Both the position numbers and the translations under genes were made by a program. From positions 16,032,245 through 16,096,244 of the forward strand of contig NC_059374.1 of assembly GCF_019703515.2 (NCBI RefSeq): DNA of 64,000 bases, given 5' to 3'. The notes beneath the pieces were generated by a model that saw only the letters and a program-made list of their open reading frames with translations, had not been told where the DNA came from and searched no databases. Source of the DNA: Myxocyprinus asiaticus (taxonomy: Eukaryota > Chordata > Actinopteri > Cypriniformes > Catostomidae). Shown in pieces: positions 44,048-54,954 of the stretch (its first letter is position 1; every line of letters begins with the position of its first letter).

Positions 44048-44109
<62 letters not shown>
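44048..44109. repeat. (AT)n microsatellite
   Basis: About 30 TA units. Confidence 0.97.
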
Positions 44110-44112
<3 letters not shown>

Positions 44113-44559
44113 TTGCTTTTCTTTGTTATTTTATTACTGACTGTTTACTACTCTTGAATAATAACTTGAGAATTTTATTTTATAATTAACAAATTAGTTA
44201 GTGTACGGCTGTTATTTGCTGTGGTATTGAAGCTGGTATCAAAAATCACCACATTTCACTAAAGACTACTGAAATTTTGGTATTGTGATAAATGTATATA
44301 TTGTGTATGGTAGATCTTGCTGCAATAACATGATGGAAAAGTACATCTTATTCCATAGAAGTGTTAGCACCCCTGCTGTAAATTATGGTGATGAATGCTT
44401 TCCTTTATTTGACTACCGTGCGTTCATGTAATAAAAATAACCTCCCCTACCCAGCGCAGTTTACATTTCATATGTATAATACTATTAGGTTGGTTATGTC
44501 ATAATTTTAGAAAACATAACAGAAACTCTGACATGTTACTTTTGCATGCAACCAATACA

Positions 44560-44667
44560 TGTCCTTTTTTCCCTCTGGACAAGTAACTTTTTTACTCAGA
44601 CAAGTGAATGGCCAATTTACTTGTCCAAAGGATAAGCACATCACAATGCTTAATGTCGAGCCCTGCA
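44560..44667 (-). mobile_element. hAT-type repeat end
   Basis: Ends CACAATGCTTAATGTCGAGCCCTG; the reverse complement starts CAGGGCTCGACATTAAG, a typical hAT terminus. Two related segments, TCTGGACAAGTAACTTTTT and ATTTACTTGTCCA, lie in inverse order inside. Confidence 0.5.
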
Positions 44668-44889
44668 TGTCATCTGTTGAAAATGCCATAAACAGGTTGC
44701 ATCCAAAAGTGGAAGCCCTTCAAATCTCTTCCACCATTTACAACAGTGCCATAAACTGCAGTATGTGTTAAACTTCATGCTGCTGCTGCAGCCCGAAAAG
44801 TATTCTGCCCCGAAACAAAGCATGTTACAAGCTTCATTTACCATCTCACATGTGGCTTTGACTTACAACTGAACATTTAGTCCACTTCA

Positions 44890-44973
44890 TAGAAAATACC
44901 GATATATATATCGTGTAACGCCATTCAACCTAAAAATACAGAGATATGATTTTTGGTCCATAACACCCAGCCC
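44890..44973 (-). mobile_element. hAT-type repeat end
   Basis: Finishes CCATAACACCCAGCCCTA; reversed it starts TAGGGCTGGGTG, a common teleost hAT end. The opposite end was not located. Confidence 0.5.
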
Positions 44974-45168
44974 TACTCTGTGGATACAATCATACAATGG
45001 GCAGAGAGTATATCCAAGCCACATGCCAACAGGTATTTAGACACTAGAGAGGTTACTTCAAATATCCTGAGGAACAACTGGGCTGTAAGGATAGTTTCAT
45101 ACTAAAGGAGCCCTTCGATGAAGCCTTGTGCCTTGACCTATGCATTTGAGTTGAAATTTGTCTGGTCT

Positions 45169-45480
45169 TTAAAGGGGTCATGAAGTGCTTTTATTTTCCT
45201 TTTTTTTTTTTTTTTTTTTGTTATCTTCCCTGAGGTCCAATGATAATGTTATAAGTGTTTGTTTTGGTGCAAAAAAAAAAAAAAAAAGGTCACAATTTAT
45301 TAATATATGATCATTTTAAACCCTGATTTTTGGCCCTCTGTCTGAAACGTTCGGTTTTGGCTTAAGCGCCTCCTTTAAACTTAAACATAAACGCCCACTG
45401 TTATAATAGCTAACATCATGCAGCCCCTCAAATTCAGCAGACTCAATCAGAAAAGAATGAACCTCGACATTATAAAACAA
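45169..45480 (+). repeat. Dispersed repeat starting TTTAAAGGGGTCATGA
   Basis: The start resembles the TTAA-adjacent end of a widespread teleost MITE. A poly(T) and a poly(A) run (45202-45220, 45272-45288) interrupt it. The right end was not found. Confidence 0.5.
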
Positions 45481-45848
45481 AAAGACAGGGTTAATACATA
45501 ACATTGCATCCGAATATATTAAACTGTTCATCTCAAGCACAACTGTTATCACTCAGCACCATAAGCTATCAAACAGTCATGACATTTGAAATATTTCTAA
45601 ATGAAACAATTTACTTAAATTTTTGAAGTGTTTTTAATTGTCCTATCCTTCAATAAGAGTTCTTCTGCAAAGCTTGAATCGTATTATGTCTGGTTCACAA
45701 GCCATCCACGCCAACATGAGCCAAAAATAAAAAAATGCCAGAGTAGTGAAACTAGACGCACATACATACAAAATCATCCTGCACTGAGGAGCACATCGCT
45801 GGAAACACATAAAAATGGTTAAAGACGTCCATCTAAGTACATATTTAC

Positions 45849-45960
45849 ATACACTGATGAGCCAAAACATTATGACCACTCACAGGTGAAGTGAATAATG
45901 TTGATCATCTCCTAACAAGGCCACATAGAATTGCCTTTCAGAGTTGTAACTTGATACTGC
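45849..45960 (+). mobile_element. Tc1/mariner-like end fragment
   Basis: ATACACTGATGAGCCAAAAC followed by ATTATGACCACTCACAGG is a recurrent mariner-type terminus in vertebrates. About 100 bp survive. Confidence 0.55.
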
Positions 45961-46235
45961 ATCTTTTAAAAGTGGTGAGATACATGGCAGCGGTCAAAGA
46001 GTCTGCGTAGTCATTTTTATATGCAAAATAATTCAAAATAGTCCAGATGGGTCCCCTTTGGTGTTTTGTTAGGTAAAGTTCTCTCTTGAACTGCGCACCA
46101 GGAGGTGGGTCCATGGGTGCGATGATGCATGTTGTGGGATGTGTAAATACAAATGAGCAGTATTTCTTGACAGATTATTATAGAGACCACGAGGAGATGG
46201 AGGATGAGATGGAACCTGATCCCCAGCCATGTTTA

Positions 46236-48041
46236 AAAAAGGCTGTATAAAATCATAGTGCAAAGTGGAATTGCTTCTGTCACAATATAATTAATGATAA
46301 CTTTTGACCAGTAGGTGGTGCTAACATCAAATATAGTATATGGTGCTTGGTGTTGCATCAGTGACACTCAAAATTTCATGTAAATATGGCAAAGCACTGG
46401 CGAGTTACAGCCTCAGATGTTTATTGGTGTCTTGTCACAAAATTAGCTGGTGTGCTATTGGAGACCCATTTGGCACTTAGCATGACTCAAGGAGGCTAAA
46501 GAAAGCAGTAACAGGACTAGTGTTGTCAAAAGTTGATACTAAAATAAAAAAGATGTATAGATACCAGTGTTTCTGTAGTACCGAGCACCGACTTTATCCG
46601 GTACCAGCGTGCAGTATGGCTGACACACGACAGCCTTAAAATGCGCAAACTCTTATTTGACCGTGTGCTCTGTTACTTCTTGTACACCGAAATGGACAAT
46701 TAATGAAATTAAAATCGTGACCTGTCCTAGTGTGATTTATTAAACCGCTAACGGCTGACAATCTTAGTGCAGAATAGCTGCTTACTTTAAATGAATATAT
46801 AAATCTGACCGCTCATACACTAGAAACTCCACAGACATTGACAATCATTCTCGTTGTATCAGATGACAAAGCAGAGCAATAATCCACTGTGAAGCATGCA
46901 GCACATGTAAAATATATATTTTTATAATTAAAATCACAGCATTTGCGCTTTAATCTCAGCTCAACTTTATTTATATAGCATTTCAAACAACAGAGTTGAC
47001 CAAAGTGCTTCACAGTAATACAATTTAAAACATAACTGAGGAGGAGGGCGTGGCCGGGCCATAATGATGGACGCCCAGCCATGCCCTCCTTGTCACAATA
47101 ACATTTAAACTTTACCACATACACAAACACCAGGGTAGGGTTGCACTGTGCGTAAGTTCTCACGTAAAATTCACACTAAGGGCTTAGTAACTACTAGTTA
47201 GTTTGTAACTAAGTCAGTACTTAATTTAGTTGCACCAACTGTTCTTAAGGCAAGACTTAACTAGTACGTCGTAAGCAATCCGTAAAGTAATGCGTAGTCG
47301 CATAATATGACGTTTACCTGAATTTATCCAATAAGCAGCCTTCGTATTTATACACAGGTGTGTTAAAAAGCCGTGAACTTCAATTTGATCTTGTTACGGT
47401 TGATGTTCAAACCTTGTTTGTTCACGTAACTGTCAGCTGTAATAAATTAAATCCCCATTAAAATATGATACGTAATAAAAGTAGATTTGATAAATAGTAT
47501 ATTTGCCCTGTGTAAATAACAATATTATAGGAACTGTATCTAAAATAAATGAGGGGTGATAAATAAATACTAATACAACAGGCTGGAAAAGCAGACATTT
47601 ATTCATTTTAATATCCTATATATATTTGGAATGTGTTGAAACTTGACACCGGGCAGCGCACACTGAAAACTGCACCGTTAGAACAGTTTCATGCTGAAGA
47701 GCCGCTTAAAAGTAAGGGTTTTTTTTTTGTTTGTTTTTTTCTCTCTCGTAAATGTAAATGAGTGTAAATGTCAACATCTTACTGTATGTCTAAATGATTG
47801 ATGCCTGTCACGCAAAACATGAGCTCATTGAGGTCATAAAATATCAGTCTGCTTTTTTATTCTAGCCATTACTCCTGGTTGGAGGCTGCCGTAAATATTT
47901 AGTTTATATGTAGGGTTACGTCCTACCTAAGTTTAATGGTGCAATGCTCAAATGTTTAGCAGTGCGTACATTGTGGCTTAGTGCCCATTTACACCACAAC
48001 TAGGCAAAGTTGTAACATACGTATAGCTGGTGCAACCGGCC
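46236..48041. mobile_element. Composite insertion bounded by a 21-bp direct repeat
   Basis: Both sides carry CCTGATCCCCAGCCATGTTT plus one A (46215-46235 and 48042-48062). The interior is a mosaic: unrecognised DNA, a hAT-like start TAGTGTTGTCAAAAG at about 46519, a LINE-like tail in inverse (46965-47034), a short LTR-like start at 47037-47080, and a MITE from 47140. No poly(A) tail lies at either end, so a simple retro-insertion does not explain it. Confidence 0.6.
46965..47034 (-). mobile_element. LINE/SINE 3'-tail fragment
   Basis: CTTTATTTATATAGCATTTC and GACCAAAGTGCTTCACAG are the inverse of the GCTATATAAAT tail type also used by SINE3. Only about 70 bp remain. Confidence 0.5.
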
Positions 48042-48043
48042 CC
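47140..48043. mobile_element. MITE with GGTTGCAC inverted ends
   Basis: The left GGGTTGCACTGTGCGTAAG and the reversed right end GGTTGCACCAGCTATACGTA are related inverted repeats around about 900 bp with no ORF of note. The right end coincides with the edge of the 21-bp direct repeat. Confidence 0.5.
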
Positions 48044-49480
48044 TGATCCCCAGCCATGTTTACTGGTGTTGTTGTCCTCCCCCTCCCCTCTTTTCTCCCT
48101 CTCTTCTCTCCACAGGTATTGCAGTTGTTGAGTATTTATGAATTTATATATATTCTGTTCCTGCACTCTTTATTAAAAATGTATTTACTGTAGATAGTTC
48201 AAAAGTGTGATTTTGTATGTTTTGCTGTGTAATTTCCTGTTTAATTCTAATGTTCAAATTAAATAAAGTGTGTGTTTTATTGAACACATAAAATTTATAT
48301 TTCAGTGTTTGTGTCCTTCAATTTCAGATGCAATCTCAATGTATTATTGCAGGCACTCAAAAGGAGTATTTGATGAGTGGTCATGTGAAATGTATCTTAA
48401 CATTCTAAATGTTTGTTTTATTCCGTTTTCCCACTAATCACCTGAATGGTCATAACATAAAAATAGATTATATTTTGAATCTGTCTGCTATTCTACATTG
48501 CCCACAAAATTATGTATATTTCATACACTCTATGTTTCCCTCTAGCTTGTAATTAAAATGGTTGAAAATGCAGTTGTCTGATGAAGTATGGTGGCCGGAG
48601 AAGATTTTTGTAAAAATTGCTATGTGAAATCTTATTGATAAAGGATGATGAGCCTTAAATAATCATACATATATTTATATCATTTGAAAGCCCTAGTTCT
48701 TCTCTTCAATATGGTATATACAGTTCAGGTGTGTGATGTTGTATGAATATGAATGTAATATGAATATTGATATGAATTATCATATTCTGGCACAGAATGG
48801 AATTTTCGAAATTTTGGGCTCAGGCTTTAAAGGGTTAATGGCTGAAAGTGTGAAGAGAAGATCAACATACATTCCAGTTTCTCAAAAATCTCCAAACACC
48901 TTCCTTAACATTCTGTCTTTGGACCACCAAATTGTGTCTCCAATGGGAGCGAGGCATCTGTGTTTCAGGTCATTGCTTTACTTTTCCCAGATGTTTATCC
49001 TCTGGTATGATTTTTAAAGGAACACAGCAGTGTTATTCAGAAGGGGAAAAATAGTGATCCACTTGCCAACACACTCTCTGTTGTGTCAGCCAAGACCAGA
49101 TTCAACACATGAGCATAGCACCATTCATTGACCTGATTAGGAGGTTTTACAGAAATAAGCAGGGCAGAGAAGCCCTTAAATTGCCCCTGCATACTAGTGG
49201 CTCCATCAGTAAAGCTGCTAATGCATTTGTTCATGTCAAGCTTCATCTTCTCCAGAACATCAGTCAACACCTGGACAAAGTACTGCCCTTTAGATGCCTC
49301 ATATTTCACCACTGCCACAAGCCTCTCCTGGATGTGAGACATATCTGGCAATAACAAAACACTTATCTTGTGTTGTAATACCCTGTGTTGTGTCAGTCTG
49401 CACAGAAAACATGCCTGCTTTCTTAATTTGACTGGCTATGGTGGCTTGAGGGTCTGACGGATGGTGGTAATTATGTTATT

Positions 49481-50177
49481 AGCCACGTTTCCACTATCAG
49501 GCCAAATGAGGGCGTGATAGTGCGTGCCAGTTGCGTTCCCACTGTCACTTCCGGGGCTTCCACGGGGCCAATGAGTATTGGCCCACCGATTACCCTTGGG
49601 CAAAAGAAGGCCAACTGGGGTTTAAGATGGGGTCAGAGTGTCAGCACCAAGATACTTATTTCCCAATTTTTCATATCTAGGTACCAGCTTACCTCAATGG
49701 AGAATGGAGAATTGTCAGTACTGTTCAGTAGACAAAATCAGGGCTCTTCTGAATATTTGGGGTGATGAGAACGTGCAACGTCATATTGATGGCATCTGCC
49801 GAATGAAGACGGGATTAAGTATATTGTCACCGAACTTGTCAAGTTGTGTATTCAACGCACAACAGTACCAGTTCTGGAAAAATTAAAAAAGAAATTGCGG
49901 TCACAGTATAAATCCATGTTCATTTTGAGGGCTAGCTAGTCTCTAGAATCTGATACCTCAGCTTGAGTTTCCCTCTTGTAAAATGGGCGGGATGTGTGAC
50001 GTTGGCACCAGTGCGGCGTATTAAGGGCGGGTTTTAGGGCAGCGCTGTGGAGCTATTGACCCCGATGGTTGGAATGCAGATTGATTTTGGTCTTGCGGCT
50101 TGAGGTCTGAGGTTGTTGACCCCAGTTGACCAGTTGATAGCCCTGGCTCACACTGGCCCGATGGTGTAAAAGTGGCT
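49481..50177 (+). mobile_element. PIF-Harbinger element nested in hAT
   Basis: The ends AGCCACGTTTCCACTATCAG and, reversed, AGCCACTTTTACACCATCGG are inverted repeats, and ATT occurs at 49478-49480 and 50178-50180 as the 3-bp target duplication. It is 697 bp and lacks the transposase, but keeps part of the accessory Myb-like ORF. Confidence 0.85.
49638..49900 (+). pseudogene. Harbinger Myb/SANT-like ORF fragment
   Basis: Harbinger transposons encode a second, Myb-like protein that brings the transposase to the ends. Here a frame reads RALLNIWGDENVQRHIDGIC, then a shifted NAQQYQFWKN followed by a stop and lysine-rich codons. The IWGDENVQR block and the later QxxxW with basic residues match the trihelix fold. 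It is truncated at both ends and has an in-frame stop after FWKN. The start codon at 49638 is not certain. Confidence 0.65.
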
Positions 50178-50430
50178 ATTGATGGTTATTTTGGACAAAA
50201 AAGTGATGAGAGCACCTCTGCCCCCTCTTGACACAGACTTTTGGAGTGCTTGGCTTTTCTTTATACAGTCATCATGATGTTTCTTCACACAAATGTCGTA
50301 TTTTTCCCAACTGGATGATAATCTCTAAAACGTTGCTATGGTCAGTACTGCTTTCATCAAGGGTGTATGCTGCTTCAGACTTTGTGCCTCTTTAACTCAG
50401 CCCTCTTTTGCTAATGACTTTAACAACATC

Positions 50431-50614
50431 CAGGGGTGGAATGGGGAGAGAATTCGGTCCTGGATTTTACATTGAAACATGGGGGAGGAGTGTCGCTGTC
50501 CTTTTCTGCATATCACGGCACCGTTTTGCAGCCTGTTTCAGCTTATCGCTGCCCATTCGGTCCCGTTTCGTGGCTGGCCCAGTCCCGGTTCTCCATATGA
50601 CCAGTCCGCCTCTG
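50431..50614. mobile_element. 184-bp hAT MITE nested in hAT transposase
   Basis: ACAACATC (50423-50430) and ACAGCATC (50615-50622) form an 8-bp target duplication with one change. The ends CAGGGGTGGAATGG and, reversed, CAGAGGCGGACTGG are inverted repeats. It interrupts the host transposase between its zinc finger and body. Confidence 0.88.
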
Positions 50615-51275
50615 ACAGCATCAATGATTCACTCTAGCACTTTCTTTCTCCTGTGTACTTGTTCTCTGTGAGCTGATAACTGAGTCCCCATAAGCAGGAC
50701 CTCAAGGTTACTTTTGGAGGCCCTCAGAAAGTAAGCCTCAGCACAAACTCTGTGCATTTTGCTTTTCTCATGCTGTTCTATTCTTTGATGCACATGCTTC
50801 CAGTCTACCATTCCAGATATAAAGGGGCTGTTGTCTGTGGGCTTTGAAATGCCATATGAATGAAGCAGGCTAAAGCATGGTTCTTCTTACTGTATGGCAA
50901 CCACCGTCTGTTGGTGTCTTCTGTACAAAAGAAAATCTTCAGCACCAAAGCTTTGCCTGAATTTTGTTGGGGGTGGAACTTCAAACATATCTCTAGGTTG
51001 TCTGACTGTTGATACCTTAAAGAGATCAAAGTTGGGGATGGCTTCCTGGCTCAATCTTATCTTCCTTAATCTGCATTAATATTTAGTATACAAATAAAAA
51101 TATGTCTGGCATCACAGGCTATGGTATTTATTTGTTTGTTTATTTTAAGTGTGGGCAATTCACAATATAGGCCTATATATGTGTTGCAACAGTGTTAGCT
51201 AGCCCTGGAATGCTAAATGGGGGGTCAAACTGACCCCAGAGCTTGTGATTTTGCATTATTTGATCAAAAACAACA

Positions 51276-51435
51276 GACATTTACATTTATGCATTTGGCA
51301 TATGCTTTTATCCAAAGCGACTTACAGTGCACTTATTACAGGGACAATCCCCCCAGAGCAACCTGGAGATAAGTGTCTTGCTCAGGGACAGTGGTGGTGG
51401 CTGTGGGGATCAAACCGGCATCCTCCTGTGAGCCT
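51276..51435 (+). repeat. Conserved teleost SINE/LINE-tail repeat
   Basis: TTACATTTATGCATTTGGCA, ATCCAAAGCGACTTACAGTG and GGTGGCTGTGGGGATCAAAC are blocks of a very abundant fish retro-repeat. No internal promoter is included in this piece. Confidence 0.75.
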
Positions 51436-51782
51436 CAGCAATGTTACATTCATATTTCTTGGTCACATGTTCAAAAATATTTTCGTATCTCTACCCAAAG
51501 TCTTCATTAATGGGGTCAAAATGACCCACATGCTTTTCCTATTCAATTTTGGCTCATCTATATATATAGTTCCTTGACACTGCATGGATTACTTCTACAT
51601 CTACATTGTTAATGTGTCAGTTTCAAATCTTTGTGTTGATAAAATTTCTATTGACTGCTAGTGTTTTAAAAGGGTCGATTTATTTACTGTAGGATTTTGT
51701 CCTGAATTAATGGGCATTTATCTTTATCAAACATTCTATTCCTAAGTCCATTTCATCACTTGATAGGACTCTTTCATTTTAC

Positions 51783-52045
51783 AGTTCTGGCCAGAAGTTT
51801 GGACACACTTGGCTGAATAATTGTTTCTCATGATCCTAAAGACCCTAATAATCTAAAGGCCTAAATGCTTAAATACCAGTCTTGTAAATCATGCCTGTGG
51901 ATTGTTAAAATACAGAAGAGTAAAAGAAAAGCAGCCAAGAAGTGCCCAATTTATTTGGGAACCTCTTCAAAACAGCTAGAAAAGCATTCCAGGTGGCTAC
52001 CTTATTTAAGTAGGTTGAGAGAATGCTAAAAGTGTGCAAAAAAGA
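51783..52045 (+). mobile_element. Tc1/mariner-like end fragment
   Basis: Starts ACAGTTCTGGCCAGAAGTTTG, which resembles the terminal repeat of Tc1-like fish elements, and runs through GTTGAGAGAATGC. Coding sequence is absent. Confidence 0.6.
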
Positions 52046-52064
52046 TGCTGTTGTCACATAGTTG

Positions 52065-52325
52065 TATGGTGTAGTAGAGATGGAGACGATGGATCTATTT
52101 GCAGGCTTTAATGAAGGTAATTGATGAATGAAGATAGCAAGCATCATGGTGTAAACAAAGAACCAAACAAACAAACTACACACTAACATATGAATGTAAC
52201 ACAGACGAGAACTGACAAAGGATGAACTAAACCAGAGGGTATTTATACACAAAGTGCTGATGAGGAAATGGAGAACAGGTGAGGATGATGAGGAACAGAT
52301 GGCTGATGAGGGCAGTGCACCGTGG
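52065..52325 (-). mobile_element. Possible LTR fragment
   Basis: Contains ATTTGCAGGCTTTAATGAAG and, on the complementary strand, a TATAAATACC box, in an order I associate with fish LTRs read in reverse. No primer site or partner was found, so this is tentative. Confidence 0.4.
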
Positions 52326-52332
52326 GAAACAT

Positions 52333-52525
52333 AGTCCGGTGCCCGACGTGGTCTTCAGCTATTGTAGACCATCCGCCTCAAGGTCCGACGTGTTGTGCAT
52401 TCTGAGATGTTATTATGCTTACTACAATTGTTGTTATCTGAATTACCATTGCCATTTTGTCAGCTTGAGCCAGTCTGGCCATGTATTTTGTTTTTGGCAC
52501 CATTCTGAGTAAACTCTAGATGCTG
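52333..52525 (+). mobile_element. Internal fragment of the 4791-type TIR element
   Basis: GCCCGACGTGGTCT, GTGCATTCTGAGATG and CCATTCTGAGTAAACTCTAG align with 4840-5090 in the same order. The terminal repeats are missing. Confidence 0.75.
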
Positions 52526-52634
52526 CACCAACAATCATGCCATGGTCGAAATTACTGAGATCACATATTTTCAATTAGAAGAATTTTGAGGGAGACAGAA
52601 ATTACAGTAGTCAGCCTAGTTATGAACTACCCCA

Positions 52635-53774
52635 CAGTGCTGGATAGTAATAGATTACATGTAATCTGGATTACATAATTAGATTACAAAACCCATGTAC
52701 TTGTAATTAGATTAAAGTAGATTTTAAAGTACTTGTAATCTGACTACAGTTGATTACATGATTACATATTAATAAAGCAATGTCAGCAATTTTTTATTGT
52801 AAATTGTACAATATAATATACATTTTTCATAATTTATTCACCACCTCCTAATTCTTAGGTTTTAATCTTTAATTTTTTTTCCATTCTACATCATTTTACT
52901 GATGATATATGAGAGAGGGTGGGAGGGGGGTTGTGGAATTGCACACACAGTCCTGATACTAGCCACTAGCCATGTGGCTATAATTACACTGAAGACAGAG
53001 CAGTCGCACTCAGTATTTGATCTCTAGGTTTACAAAAGTCATTTAACATTTAAGGAGACACAAGGCATAAACATTACTTTCCAACGTAAACTCTGCTTTC
53101 CAAAACGTAATATCCTATCCACCGCAAACAATTCAACATCAAATCTAAAGCAGCATTAGGAGGTGTGCTTGCATGTTTTCTTAACTGTCTAACCAACTCC
53201 TGATGAACACATTTTATGTATTATTTGAATTATCGCTCTGTGTGTCATATAACCTAGTGTCGCTATGTCTTTGGAAGGGGTTTGTCCAACAAACGCATCA
53301 AAATGCACCTCATTTTTATATTCGAAATGTAATCCTCAAAATGCCCAACCGATTATTTGAGTCTGTCATATTTGAGAAACATATTTGCATCTGTTGTTGA
53401 TGGAGGGCCTAGAGCTCTATCAGCATCAACGCGGAAAACATGCAATTCGTATTTTTACATCATGCAAATACATATGCACTCAATAATTCTACATTTCTGG
53501 ATAAAAGCACCCCTTTAAATGATTGACCAAGCTTAATTGTGTTTAAGCAACATTATGCCAAAATTGCATAGATTATCCTACTCAAATGCATGTGACATTA
53601 AATCTAAAAAACATGACATCACCTAACAAAAAAGTTAGATCAGAGGTAATCCAAAAGTAATCAGATTACCCAAAAATCATAATCCAAGAGATTATGTTAC
53701 TGATTGCAATTTTAGTCATGAAATTTGTAAATATGTAACCAGATTATAATTTAGAAGTAATCTACCCAGCACTG
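52635..53774. mobile_element. hAT-type MITE with 8-bp target duplication
   Basis: CTACCCCA (52627-52634) and CTGCCCCA (53775-53782) differ by one base. The ends CAGTGCTGGATAGTAATAG and, reversed, CAGTGCTGGGTAGATTACTT are inverted, and many GTAATC motifs run through both subterminal regions. 1140 bp, noncoding. Confidence 0.88.
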
Positions 53775-53782
53775 CTGCCCCA

Positions 53783-54646
53783 GTGACAAGCCGTTGTACC
53801 CCTAAAGATACAATTTTTACAAATTTTTTCTGACAGTGTAGTTTATCTGAAAAGCAGAAACATTTTAAAAGTAGCACAGAAAATAGTGAAGAAATTTATA
53901 TAATTCACTGGTATATAATCCAATTTTATTGTGAAGCTCAGAAACAAAGAGTTTAGACTGTGGACCTCCTGGATAAAGACAGCATCGCCAGAGGCTGGAT
54001 CAGATCGGTAGGGAGCTAGGATCCCTGAGACCAAGATTGAGCCCGGTTATTGCTTACTTTTGGATGAAAACAAAAAATTTACCCTAAAGGCTCTACAAGA
54101 CCCAGCTATAGAAACAGGATTTGGAATCGTGGGATACACTACTAAACTGTTGTATTGTTACTCTATGATCAGAGCAGGATCAGTGATTTGCACAGTTCCG
54201 CAGATGCAGAGGAAACCTTGGATGCGTGATAAGTGGGGGGATTCGGGTGTTGATGAAATATTTAGTTGAATTGATGAGCAGAACTGGTGCAGTTGAGCAG
54301 AGAGCATTGAAGCGTTCCTGCTGATGTTGTCCATGGTATTGAATGTTAAGGCAGTAGTGCTTAATGGGCATCTCTAATTCCACTCAGGTCGTAGGTCTTA
54401 AATAGCCAAGAGCAAAACCACATAATCTCAAGCTCAACAGACTTGCATTTAGAATTTAACATTCATTGTAAATGCATTCTGTAGGACTAAATCAGCCCCA
54501 AGGTAAGTAGCTACCCATTAAATCAAAACAATATGATAATGCCTATTTAGGTTTAGATGCAAAGAGCACACAAAATGTACACAGAGAGGTAGCTACAAAT
54601 TAACAGAGTGGATATACAATAGCTCAAAGCCTTGATCACAATCTAA
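53783..54646. other. Noncoding DNA, nothing recognised
   Basis: Short frames only; no repeat end recognised. Confidence 0.5.
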
Positions 54647-54954
54647 TTTAAAGCTGAGGTGTGTAATTTTTTTCACTTAATATGCAGTCAACTATACATA
54701 TGCCATCCGTAGGTTCATTATACCTAAAAGTGTAAACACTGTGGCGCTATCAAAATATTTCTGTTTGTAGGTGCGATCGGTTAAATCTGACACAGCAACA
54801 TTGGCTTGACCAATGGTGTGAGTTTGGGGTGGGACTATGTGTTTGTACAACCAATGGAAGATGGCCGGTGTTTTCTGGAATCTGTTTTAAAACAGTATTT
54901 ACAATACCGTTTGGTAACACTAGTGGCTCAGAAATTACAAACTTAAGCTTTTAA
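54647..54954. mobile_element. MITE with TTTAA-flanked inverted ends
   Basis: AAAGCTGAGGTGTGTAATTT at the left is inverse to GAAATTACAAACTTAAGCTT at the right. TTTAA lies at the left edge and TTTTAA at the right. Noncoding, 308 bp; a common teleost repeat. Confidence 0.75.

Larger units (their letters stand above)
46185..48837 (+). mobile_element. piggyBac deletion derivative, interrupted
   Basis: 46185-46228 matches exon sequence at 18001-18044 of the larger piggyBac copy. 48053-48833 matches 19874-20646 through to the same right end before TTAA (48834-48837). In the derivative CCCAGCCA is joined to TGTTTACTGG, so about 1.8 kb of transposase is missing. This junction occurs at both 46221-46235 and 48048-48062, on either side of an unrelated 1.8-kb block. 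The right end lies against a hAT transposase frame, consistent with insertion into its TTAA. The left piggyBac end is not visible; homology starts abruptly at 46185. Confidence 0.75.
48838..51079 (-). pseudogene. hAT transposase pseudogene (TTF zinc-finger type)
   Basis: Read on the complementary strand from 51079 downward. First comes an N-terminal zinc-finger-like region with NLEICLKFHPQQ, KNHALACFIHMAFQSPQTT and VDWKHVHQRIEQHEKSKMH (50629-51029), the TTF-type DNA-binding module. Then, after two nested elements, comes the catalytic body: DVLEKMKLDMNKCISSFTDG with the RNase H-like Asp, KGFSALLISVKPPNQVNEWC, YAHVLNLVLADTT (49037-49357), and finally FWWSKDRMLRKVFGDF (48838-48985). This order matches ZNF862-like hAT proteins. 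Stops and frameshifts are frequent. The C-terminal dimerisation domain is missing where the piggyBac derivative begins at 48834. Confidence 0.8.
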
